Part shown: positions 1-5,460 of the stretch, in pieces | Layout: each line of letters opens with the position of its first letter | How positions within the stretch are numbered: position 1 is the first letter of the stretch | Assembly (NCBI GenBank): GCA_900547195.1 | Contig: URFQ01000096.1 | Span: 1-8,405, forward strand | Direction of reading: 5' to 3' | DNA: 8,405 bases | Source: an uncultured Butyricicoccus sp. | GTDB lineage: Bacteria > Bacillota > Clostridia > Oscillospirales > Butyricicoccaceae | Program-made: the position numbers and the translations under genes | The notes under the pieces: generated by a model | What the model was told of the DNA's origin: nothing | What the model saw: only the letters and a program-made list of their open reading frames with translations | Databases searched by the model: none

Positions 1-124
1 CAGGCGTGACGCCAAAGCGCGCTTTGAATTTTCGGATAAAGCTGGAAACGTCCACGTATCCGATCCGCGATACGATATCCGCAATATCCATATTTGTGGA
101 GACCAGCAGCTCCTTCGCTTTTTC
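1..124 (-). other. AraC-family second helix-turn-helix fused in frame to ProRS
   Basis: Read leftward in the ProRS frame, residues 308-348 are EKAKELLVSTNMDIADIVSR followed by IGYVDVSSFIRKFKARFGVTP. This is the signature of the C-terminal helix-turn-helix of AraC/XylS regulators: a KAKELL helix, then IADI..RIGY.D.SSFIR.FK..FGVTP. Nothing like it belongs at this place in ProRS, where the anticodon-binding domain should begin. The stretch EKAKELL (bases 124-104) fits both families, so the breakpoint lies in or beside it. The frame remains open at base 1. Either a recombination event or an assembly chimera could give this picture. Confidence 0.8.
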
Positions 125-1045
125 GGTGACGCCCGGTTTATGTGCCGCAACCGGAATTACCACGAGCTGGAACGGAGCGATCTTGGGCGGCAAAACAAGA
201 CCCTCGTTATCGCCATGCGTCATGATGATCGCGCCGATCAGCCGGGTGGATGCGCCCCATGAGGTCTGATGCATATACTGGAGCGTATTGTTCTTATCCG
301 TGTACTGCATGTCGAACGCACGCGCAAAACCATCGCCGAAGTAATGGGAGGTACCCGACTGCAGCGCCTTGCCGTCGTGCATCATAGCCTCAATGGTGTA
401 GGTCTCCACCGCGCCTGCAAAGCGCTCCTTCTCGGTCTTCTGGCCCTTGACCACCGGCATCGCCAGATATTCCTCGCAGAACTTCGCATAGATGTTCAGC
501 ATGCGCATGGTTTCCTCGCGCGCCTCCTCCTCGGTGGCGTGCACCGTGTGGCCTTCCTGCCACCAGAATTCCCGGCTTCGCAGGAACGGACGGGTGGTCT
601 TTTCCCAACGCACCACACTGCACCACTGGTTGTACAGCTTGGGCAGATCGCGCCAGGAACGGACGGTCTTGGCATAGTGCTCGCAAAACAGGGTTTCGGA
701 GGTCGGGCGCACACATAGGCGCTCTTCCAGCTTTTCCGAGCCGCCATGGGTCACCCAGGCGCATTCCGGTGCAAAGCCCTCGACATGATCGGCCTCTTTT
801 TTAAGCAGGCTTTCCGGGATAAAGATCGGCATCGCCACGTTCTCATGACCGGTCTCCTTAAACATACCGTCCAGCGTATGCTGGATGTTCTCCCACAGCG
901 CCTGCGCATAGGGGCGCATAATCACGCAGCCTTTGACCGAGGAATAATCGATCATTTCAGCCTTTTTTACAATATCGGTATACCACTGGGCAAAATCCAC
1001 GTCCATCGACGTGATCTCACTGACCAGCTTTTTCTTTTCTGCCAT
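1..1045 (-). CDS. proS: Prolyl-tRNA synthetase (eukaryote/archaeal-like type), 3' part replaced by an AraC-like segment, runs off the window
   Basis: Charges tRNA-Pro with proline in the cytoplasm (class II synthetase). The frame starts at ATG 1045, with GAGGGAA six bases upstream, and stays open for 348 codons to the window edge. Residues 1-~313 read as a normal ProRS catalytic domain: RPTSETLF (113-120), the motif 2 region RWEKTTRPFLRSREFWWQEG (146-165), GTSHYFGDGFARAF (231-244), and QTSWG through GLVLPP (260-287). The family normally continues into an anticodon-binding domain and a C-terminal domain, for roughly 480 residues in all. Here the text changes after EKAKELL (308-314) into an AraC-type helix-turn-helix, so no anticodon-binding domain is visible. 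If the join is real, this gene should not encode a working ProRS. Upstream, 69 bases separate it from a divergent small gene, and I see no convincing promoter there. The N-terminal identity is very secure; the intact state is doubtful. Confidence 0.9.
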   Translation of the reverse strand, partial: MAEKKKLVSEITSMDVDFAQWYTDIVKKAEMIDYSSVKGCVIMRPYAQALWENIQHTLDGMFKETGHENVAMPIFIPESLLKKEADHVEGFAPECAWVTHGGSEKLEERLCVRPTSETLFCEHYAKTVRSWRDLPKLYNQWCSVVRWEKTTRPFLRSREFWWQEGHTVHATEEEAREETMRMLNIYAKFCEEYLAMPVVKGQKTEKERFAGAVETYTIEAMMHDGKALQSGTSHYFGDGFARAFDMQYTDKNNTLQYMHQTSWGASTRLIGAIIMTHGDNEGLVLPPKIAPFQLVVIPVAAHKPGVTEKAKELLVSTNMDIADIVSRIGYVDVSSFIRKFKARFGVTP

Positions 1046-1114
1046 ATTGTGTTCCCTCACTTTTTCGAAATTCATAGATTGGATTATTCAAGTACAACGA
1101 AGGGGTGCCCTGTT

Positions 1115-1414
1115 ATGAATCTGTCACAATCCTTTTACGTAAAACCAGCATCGCACGAAGTGGTCAATACGACGGTTTCCCTATCCCCGGAGCAGCGCCC
1201 CGCGCTGGCAGGGACAGTCGTCGACATACACGACAAGCCAGTGGAGGCAGCGCTTGTCACCTTTTACCGCGCAGATACCCCCGGCGCGCCCATCGGCGCA
1301 CTCTACACCGACGAATTGGGGCAGTTCGCTTTCGGCCCGCTCGATCCAGGGAAATTATACCACATCAAAGTGTTCAAGCGGACAGACGATATCCGCCCGC
1401 TTGAACAGGGATAA
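1115..1414 (+). CDS. Small carboxypeptidase-regulatory-like (beta-sandwich) domain protein, 99 aa
   Basis: The function is unknown. The start at 1115 is preceded by AAGGGG about eight bases upstream. Residues ~31-90 look like a carboxypeptidase regulatory-like (transthyretin-like) beta-sandwich: AGTVVDIHDKPVEAALVTFY, then a YTDELGQFAFGPLDPGKLYH stretch. The G.V.D..G.P...A.V pattern and the TDE.GQF.FGPL turn are typical of that fold. There is no signal peptide or membrane segment, so a cytoplasmic place is likely. Small proteins of this design are seen in Clostridia, and I know of no established role for them. The gene is divergent from proS and convergent with thrS. Its TAA ends at the base next to the thrS stop, leaving no spacer. 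Longer frames through this region that start at 746 are read-through of the strand opposite proS. Confidence 0.75.
   Translation: MNLSQSFYVKPASHEVVNTTVSLSPEQRPALAGTVVDIHDKPVEAALVTFYRADTPGAPIGALYTDELGQFAFGPLDPGKLYHIKVFKRTDDIRPLEQG
1372..1406. repeat. 10-bp inverted repeat at the tail-to-tail gene junction
   Basis: GTTCAAGCGG (1372-1381) and CCGCTTGAAC (1397-1406) are perfect inverted copies around a 15-base loop. They lie in the last codons of the small beta-sandwich gene, just beyond the thrS stop. No T-run follows on either strand, so it is not a standard intrinsic terminator. It could still fold at the 3' end of both convergent transcripts. Confidence 0.55.
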
Positions 1415-3205
1415 TCAGCGCAGCTTTTCCCTCACTTCATAGGCCAGCTTCTCGATGAATTCGTCAAGCGGCATGACCGTGGTCTTGCCATCGCGGCGGT
1501 CGCGGACTGCAACCTCGCCGGCCTCCTGCTCCTTGTCGCCGATGACGAGCATATACGGTACCTTTTCGAGCTGTGCGTCGCGGATCTTCTTGCCGATCTT
1601 CTCGTTGCGGGCATCCATCTCGACGCGGAAGCCGTTCTTTTCCAGCTGTGCCTTGATCTCGTAGGCATAATCGGCGTTGCGGTCGGTCATCGGCATGACG
1701 CGCACCTGCTCGGGCGCCATCCACGTCGGCAGCGCGCCCGCATACTTCTCGATCAGGTAAGCCAGCGTGCGCTCGTAGCAGCCAAGGCTGGTGCGGTGGA
1801 TGATGTACGGGATCTTCTTTTCGCCGTCCGCATCGGTATACTCCATACCGAACTTCTGCGCGAGGAGCATATCGATCTGGATGGTAACCAGCGTATCTTC
1901 CTTGCCGTGGACATTCTTGTATTGGATGTCCAGCTTCGGACCATAAAATGCAGCCTCATCGATCCCGATCTCATACTGAATGCCCAGATGATCCAGAATC
2001 TGCCCCATAACGCGCTGGGCTTCTTCCCACTGCTCCGCAGTGCCCTCGTACTTGTTATTCGGATTTTCCGGATTCCACTGTGAAAAACGGAAGGTGCAGT
2101 CCTCCAGCAGACCGACCGCATCGAGGCAGTATTTGGCCAGCTCCAGACAGCCTCTAAACTCTTCCTCGAGCTGATCGGGGCGCAGGATCAGATGGCCCTC
2201 GGAAATGGTGAACTGGCGGACACGGATCAGGCCGTGCATTTCGCCCGAATCCTCGTTGCGGAACAGCGTCGAGGTCTCGCCCAAACGCATCGGCAGGTCA
2301 CGATAGGAGCGGGCGCGGTTGAGGAAGACCTGATACTGGAACGGGCAGGTCATCGGGCGCAGCGCAAAACACTCCTTGGAGTCATCCTGCGGGTCGCCCA
2401 GCACGAACATGCCGTCCAGATAGTGATCCCAGTGGCCTGAGATCTTATACAGGTCGCTCTTCGCCATAAGCGGCGTCTTCGTCAGCAGATAGCCGCGCTT
2501 CTGCTCCTCATCCTCAACCCAGCGCTGCAGCAGCTGCACGACGCGCGCGCCCTTGGGCAGCAGGACCGGCAGTCCCTGGCCGATGACGTCGACAGTTGTA
2601 AAGTATTCCAGCTCACGGCCAAGCTTGTTGTGGTCACGCTTACGCGCCTCGGCCTGCGCCGCAAGATAAGCGTCCAGCTCATCCTTCTTCGGGAAGGCGG
2701 TGCCGTAAATGCGCTGGAGCATCTTCTTCGACGAATCGCCGCGCCAGTATGCGCCCGTGGCGCTTGTCAGCTTGATGGCGTTGCCCTTGACGCGGCCAGT
2801 GGAGTCCAGATGCGGGCCTGCGCACAGGTCAGTAAAGTCCCCCTGCTTATAAAACGAGATGACCGCATCCTCCGGAAGGTCATGGATCAGCTCGACTTTG
2901 TACGGTTCTTCGCGCTCTTCCATGAGCTTGATGGCTTCGGTGCGCGGCAGCTCAAAACGCTCCAGCGGCAGCTTTTCCTTGCAGATTTTCTTCATTTCCG
3001 CCTCGAGCGCATCCAGATGCTCCTGCGTAAAGGAAAACGGCGCGTCGAAATCATAATAAAAGCCGTTTTCAATGGCCGGGCCAATGGCAAGCTTCACCTC
3101 CGGGTACAGGCGCTTTACCGCCTGTGCCAGAATATGCGACACCGTGTGACGGTAGGTATTGCGATATTCCGGGTTTTCAAACGTGTATTTGTTTTCTTCG
3201 GACAT
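1415..3205 (-). CDS. thrS: Threonyl-tRNA synthetase lacking the TGS domain, 596 aa
   Basis: Charges tRNA-Thr with threonine in the cytoplasm and clears mischarged Ser-tRNA. The start at 3205 follows AAGGAGG eight bases upstream. An ATG 18 codons earlier lies in the leader terminator and is not credible. The protein begins directly with the editing domain: HTVSH (H20, H24) and DLCAGPH (C128, H132) are its active residues. In the catalytic core, MTCP (C287), SEGH (H338) and IIHRTSLG (H470) match the three zinc ligands of the family, and motif 2 is RLGETSTLFRNEDSGEMHGL (307-326). The anticodon-binding domain covers about 497-596. E. coli ThrRS is 642 residues, and the difference is the missing N-terminal TGS domain, a variant known in Firmicutes. 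Expression should be under the T-box leader upstream. No T-rich terminator follows the gene. Confidence 0.97.
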   Translation of the reverse strand: MSEENKYTFENPEYRNTYRHTVSHILAQAVKRLYPEVKLAIGPAIENGFYYDFDAPFSFTQEHLDALEAEMKKICKEKLPLERFELPRTEAIKLMEEREEPYKVELIHDLPEDAVISFYKQGDFTDLCAGPHLDSTGRVKGNAIKLTSATGAYWRGDSSKKMLQRIYGTAFPKKDELDAYLAAQAEARKRDHNKLGRELEYFTTVDVIGQGLPVLLPKGARVVQLLQRWVEDEEQKRGYLLTKTPLMAKSDLYKISGHWDHYLDGMFVLGDPQDDSKECFALRPMTCPFQYQVFLNRARSYRDLPMRLGETSTLFRNEDSGEMHGLIRVRQFTISEGHLILRPDQLEEEFRGCLELAKYCLDAVGLLEDCTFRFSQWNPENPNNKYEGTAEQWEEAQRVMGQILDHLGIQYEIGIDEAAFYGPKLDIQYKNVHGKEDTLVTIQIDMLLAQKFGMEYTDADGEKKIPYIIHRTSLGCYERTLAYLIEKYAGALPTWMAPEQVRVMPMTDRNADYAYEIKAQLEKNGFRVEMDARNEKIGKKIRDAQLEKVPYMLVIGDKEQEAGEVAVRDRRDGKTTVMPLDEFIEKLAYEVREKLR

Positions 3206-3235
3206 TTTGGTTTCCTCCTTAGAATCACGGGGCAA

Positions 3236-3275
3236 AAGAAAAACTCCCACCCCTAACATGTGTCAGGGGTGAGAG
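3236..3275 (-). terminator. Regulated intrinsic terminator of the thrS T-box
   Basis: CTCTCACCCCT (3275-3265) and AGGGGTGGGAG (3254-3244) form an 11-bp stem with one G-U pair around a 10-base loop. The run TTTTT, interrupted by C and then TTTT, follows. It ends about 30 bases before the thrS start. Confidence 0.92.
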
Positions 3276-3502
3276 TATGAATCCCACGGTTCCACCCTGC
3301 TTGCAGGCTGTTTTCGCGGCCCGCCGCTCTGGAGTCCATAACGCAGACGACACGGCGCAGAATACTTTCTCTTCCTCCGCGCAGCTCAGGAGCCGGTCAG
3401 CTTCTCTCATCCATGCAGCCGCTTCCAGCCGCGGCGGCCGCTCTCTGATCGGATGTGCCCAGACAAGCCTGTTTCCCTCATCGCTTTTCGTATTTGTACT
3501 TA
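3236..3502 (-). promoter_or_regulatory. T-box leader of thrS, threonine (ACC) specifier
   Basis: This leader senses uncharged tRNA-Thr and controls termination before thrS. Reading leftward, Stem I begins near the GATGAGG-like start (3482-3475) and has an AGAGAGC box at 3446-3440. On its 3' side GAAGCTGACCGGC carries the codon ACC at 3397-3395, a threonine codon that suits the gene. The conserved T-box is AGGGTGGAACCGTG (3298-3285), one base off the usual consensus AGGGTGGNACCGCG, with the TGGA that pairs to the tRNA CCA end. Its AGGGT can pair with ACCCCT at 3270-3265 as antiterminator, in competition with the terminator. Specifier placement rests on motif spacing and was not folded. Confidence 0.9.
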
Positions 3503-3508
3503 GGATAC

Positions 3509-3537
3509 ATGATACACCGGAAAATCCGGTTTGTCAA
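3509..3537 (-). promoter_or_regulatory. Promoter of thrS with a palindromic spacer
   Basis: TTGACA (3537-3532) and TATCAT (3514-3509) are separated by exactly 17 bases, a near-consensus housekeeping promoter that starts transcription close to 3502, at the T-box leader. The spacer holds ACCGGA-TTT-TCCGGT (3530-3516), a perfect inverted repeat that could be an operator. Confidence 0.85.
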
Positions 3538-3566
3538 CCAGACGTTCCGACGTTTTTATAAACATT

Positions 3567-4109
3567 TTATGCTTTCACCTTGCCTCCGCCCTGCTGCACA
3601 CGCTCGCAGAGCAGATTATAAAATGCCGCTTTATCCTCTCCGGACGCGAAGGCACGAAAGGGTACAATCAGCGCCGCCATTGCCCCGACATAAATAAAGT
3701 AATGCTCGCTGTCCTCGGTCACACGTTCGACTACGCTGTATTCATAATGGCTGTCCTCCCCGCCGCCGGTCAGCACCATTTGATTCTCATCCAGCGTCAG
3801 GGTCTTGTCCGAGCAAACGCTTCGATTCTGCGGGCGGGCAAGCATACTCAGCACCCCCTTGCGGACCCGGCGTTCCATCAGGCGCGGGGTAAGGACATAT
3901 ACCGCAACCGCGAGCGCCGCATACACCACGGCGGAAACCGCGTTCAGAGCACCGAGCACCTCCATCAGGATACAGCCGCCGATTAAAATCAGGCCTGCGC
4001 TGACCAAACGTGTGGTGCGGATATTATTCCGCATCACAGGACTTCCCTGCATATAACTCAGGTTGAATGCCACAAAATCTTCAGGCTCCACCTTATATGT
4101 AATTTCCAT
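3567..4109 (-). CDS. YcxB-like membrane protein, 180 aa
   Basis: The molecular role is not known for this family. The start at 4109 is preceded by AAGGAG ten bases upstream. Residues 1-30 are a soluble N-terminal part. Two hydrophobic segments at about 34-55 and 57-75 are joined by a very short turn, so they probably form a membrane hairpin. The rest (about 80-180) is soluble, with alternating beta stretches such as TLTLDENQMVLTGGG and HYFIYVGAMAALIVPFRAF. This arrangement, a short N-terminal piece, two helices and a C-terminal beta domain with a V.E..EHYFIY....A.IVP motif, matches the YcxB-like family. It sits between thrS, whose promoter begins 30 bases after its stop, and a VOC gene from which a terminator separates it. 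No clear terminator follows, so read-through into the thrS leader is possible. Confidence 0.8.
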   Translation of the reverse strand: MEITYKVEPEDFVAFNLSYMQGSPVMRNNIRTTRLVSAGLILIGGCILMEVLGALNAVSAVVYAALAVAVYVLTPRLMERRVRKGVLSMLARPQNRSVCSDKTLTLDENQMVLTGGGEDSHYEYSVVERVTEDSEHYFIYVGAMAALIVPFRAFASGEDKAAFYNLLCERVQQGGGKVKA

Positions 4110-4163
4110 TCACCGAGTTCTCCTTTCTATCGCTCCTGCAGCCGTTTCCGGCGCTGTACTGCT

Positions 4164-4192
4164 ATGATAGCATGCCTATTCCCAAAAAACAA
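4164..4192 (-). promoter_or_regulatory. Probable promoter of the YcxB-like gene (extended -10)
   Basis: TATCAT (4169-4164) is preceded by TGC, an extended -10 form. TTGTTT (4192-4187) lies 17 bases further upstream as a weak -35. The -35 coincides with the T-run of the VOC terminator, so one gene's stop signal abuts the next gene's start signal. Confidence 0.5.
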
Positions 4193-4219
4193 GCGCGGAC
4201 AGGCCCAAAACCTGTCCGC
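4184..4219 (-). terminator. Intrinsic terminator of the VOC/glyoxalase gene
   Basis: Read leftward, GCGGACAGG (4219-4211) and CCTGTCCGC (4203-4195) form a perfect 9-bp stem with a 7-base loop, followed by GCTTGTTTTTT. It begins 12 bases after the stop of the VOC gene. Confidence 0.92.
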
Positions 4220-4230
4220 ACACGAAAAAT

Positions 4231-4629
4231 TTACATCTTCTGCATCAGTTCAATCTGCTCCCCGCTCGGCCCGGTGAAAAAAGCGTTGCGCACGCCGCCA
4301 AACAGGCCCGGCATCTCAGTGATCCCGCCGAGAAAGCTATCCACACCGCGCGCCTTGACCTCCGCGATGGCTTCTTCCAGATGATCCACCTCGATGGCAA
4401 TGTGGCGAAATGCATCGTTTGTTACAGCAACCGGTTCGCCGCCGCCCGGCTGCACGATTTCAAGCGCAAACCCGCAGATTTCCACCATCGCCAGCTTGTT
4501 GACCCACTGCGGCTTGGGCGCCTCGCCACGCATCGTACACTTGCCGCCCAGATTCTCATAAAACGCAATTGTCTTTTCCAGATCGTCGGTAAACAGCGCG
4601 ATGTGAGCCAATCCCTTCCATGTATCCAT
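4231..4629 (-). CDS. Glyoxalase/VOC (vicinal oxygen chelate) family protein, 132 aa
   Basis: Probably a small cytoplasmic metal-dependent enzyme of the glyoxalase I / VOC superfamily; the substrate cannot be told. The two beta-alpha-beta-beta-beta modules are clear: HIALFTDDLEKTIAFYENLG (9-28) opens the first, and FRHIAIEVDHLEEAIAEVKA (74-93) opens the second. The four residues at metal positions are all present: H9, E57 (FALEIV), H76 and E127 (GEQIELM). Their spacing is close to that of E. coli glyoxalase I (5, 56, 74, 122). The start at 4629 is chosen because AAGGAG lies nine bases upstream and because the promoter -10 overlaps the other in-frame ATG at 4668, which would then precede the transcript. 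It is divergent from cadC, and its own terminator follows. Lactoylglutathione lyase is a common automatic name, but it may be too specific. Confidence 0.88.
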   Translation of the reverse strand: MDTWKGLAHIALFTDDLEKTIAFYENLGGKCTMRGEAPKPQWVNKLAMVEICGFALEIVQPGGGEPVAVTNDAFRHIAIEVDHLEEAIAEVKARGVDSFLGGITEMPGLFGGVRNAFFTGPSGEQIELMQKM

Positions 4630-4666
4630 ACTCGCGTTCTCCTTATTCTGTATTGCAATTTTTTTC

Positions 4667-4695
4667 ATTATATCACTTCCCTCACTGGCACGCAA
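4667..4695 (-). promoter_or_regulatory. Promoter of the VOC gene
   Basis: A perfect TATAAT (4672-4667) and TTGCGT (4695-4690) are 17 bases apart. Transcription should start near 4660, about 30 bases before the ATG at 4629. This argues against the longer reading frames that begin at 4668 or 4695. Confidence 0.7.
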
Positions 4696-4744
4696 CCGTC
4701 TGCCCGTTCTTTAAAGCCCCTTCAAAAAATTATTCCGAGACCTA

Positions 4745-4772
4745 TTGACATTCCAAGAAGAAAGCATATAAT
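4745..4772 (+). promoter_or_regulatory. Promoter of the cad operon
   Basis: TTGACA (4745-4750) and TATAAT (4767-4772), both perfect consensus, are separated by 16 bases. The operator palindrome begins two bases after the -10, so a bound repressor would cover the transcription start. Confidence 0.9.
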
Positions 4773-4773
4773 A

Positions 4774-4799
4774 AACATATGATCAATTGTTCATATGTT
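4774..4799 (+). promoter_or_regulatory. 12-2-12 ArsR/SmtB-family operator
   Basis: AACATATGATCA (4774-4785) and TGTTCATATGTT (4788-4799) flank the two bases AT. The halves are inverted copies with one mismatch, and outer ATA/TAT pairs extend the symmetry to 4771-4802. This is the imperfect 12-2-12 palindrome that SmtB/CadC-type metal sensors bind. It lies between the -10 and the cadC start, so autorepression is expected. Confidence 0.88.
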
Positions 4800-4817
4800 T
4801 ATGAAAGGAGGAATTTC

Positions 4818-5180
4818 ATGCAGGAGCGAGAACCTATTGCGTGCTGTGAAGAGACATGCGTACATGGAAAAGTGGTCGAGCAGGTGGAACACGACCTGCC
4901 GGCAGACGAAACCCTCTATGATCTGGCCGAGCTGTTCAAAGTATTTGGGGATTCGACCCGGATTAAAATTCTTTACGCCCTGTTTGAAGCGGAAATGTGC
5001 GTTTGTGACATCGCAGAGCTGCTTGGGTTGACCCAATCCGCCATCTCTCACCAACTCCGCGTGCTCAAAAACGCCAAACTGGTCAGCTTTCGCCGGGAAG
5101 GCAAAACCGTTTATTATTCCCTCGCCGATCAGCATGTACGCTCAATAATTGATCAGGGGATGGAACATGTGCTGGAATAA
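4818..5180 (+). CDS. cadC: CadC-type ArsR/SmtB metal-sensing repressor, 120 aa
   Basis: A homodimeric winged-helix repressor expected to leave DNA when Cd(II), Pb(II) or Zn(II) binds. The start at 4818 follows AAAGGAGG six bases upstream; the in-frame ATG at 4779 lies in the operator. The thiolate (alpha3N) site is complete: C10 and C14 near the N-terminus, and EMCVCD with C61 and C63. These align with Staphylococcus aureus CadC C7, C11, C58 and C60 at a constant offset of three. The alpha5 zinc site is also complete: D104, H106, H117 and E120, the DxH...HxxE motif. The recognition helix region is LTQSAISHQLRVLKNAKLV (71-89) and the wing is FRREGKTVYYSL (91-102). It is first in the operon, 34 bases before the HMA gene. 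C9 and H16 add further possible metal ligands near the N-terminus. Confidence 0.95.
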   Translation: MQEREPIACCEETCVHGKVVEQVEHDLPADETLYDLAELFKVFGDSTRIKILYALFEAEMCVCDIAELLGLTQSAISHQLRVLKNAKLVSFRREGKTVYYSLADQHVRSIIDQGMEHVLE

Positions 5181-5214
5181 GCCACGATTGAACTGATTGC
5201 AAAGGAGAATTCGT

Positions 5215-5433
5215 ATGAAAAAGGTATTTAAGCTCATCGACCTCGACTGTGCGCATTGCGCCCAAAAGATGGAGGATGCCATCAACAAAATCGAAGGCGT
5301 CAATAAGGCAACCATTAACTTTATGGCGCTGAAACTGACCGTTGATGCAGACGAAGCACGGTTTGAAAGCATCATGGATGAAGCGGTGAAGGCTTGCAAA
5401 AAGATCGAACCCGACTGCACAATCAAGCGCTGA
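5215..5433 (+). CDS. Free-standing heavy-metal-associated (HMA) domain protein, 72 aa
   Basis: A CopZ-like ferredoxin-fold metal-binding protein, probably cytoplasmic. The start at 5215 follows AAAGGAG eight bases upstream. DLDCAHCAQKMEDAI (9-23) holds the CxxC metal site (C12, C15). The following INKIEGVNKATINFMALKL is the usual second helix and strand pair of the HMA fold, and the domain fills the whole chain. Two further cysteines (near 63 and 68) lie at the C-terminal end. It sits between cadC and cadA, with 27 bases to the ATPase. The ATPase lacks its own N-terminal HMA domain, so this protein most likely stands in for it, delivering metal to or regulating the pump. Whether it prefers Cd/Zn or Cu cannot be read from CAHC, but the neighbours favour Cd/Zn/Pb. 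Confidence 0.9.
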   Translation: MKKVFKLIDLDCAHCAQKMEDAINKIEGVNKATINFMALKLTVDADEARFESIMDEAVKACKKIEPDCTIKR

Positions 5434-5460
5434 TTTTCTCTGTCTAGAAGGAGTACGACC

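Noticed and set aside
269..718. Long rightward open frame opposite proS.
   Set aside because: Shadow of the ProRS coding strand; its protein has no recognisable domain, while the opposite frame is plainly ProRS.
1046..1114. Possible divergent promoters between proS and the small beta-sandwich gene.
   Set aside because: AT-rich stretches are present, but no -35/-10 pair is close enough to consensus on either strand to call.
3206..3259. Upstream in-frame ATG giving an 18-residue N-terminal extension of ThrRS.
   Set aside because: It falls in the T-box terminator loop, has no ribosome binding site, and a strong AAGGAGG precedes the ATG at 3205.
3541..3560. ACGT inverted pair followed by a T-run after the YcxB-like gene.
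   Set aside because: The T-run is on the wrong strand for that gene and the stem is only four to five pairs.
4630..4695. Longer VOC protein starting at 4668 or 4695.
   Set aside because: The -10 TATAAT covers the ATG at 4668 and transcription should begin after both starts. The ATG at 4629 has AAGGAG and gives the usual family length.
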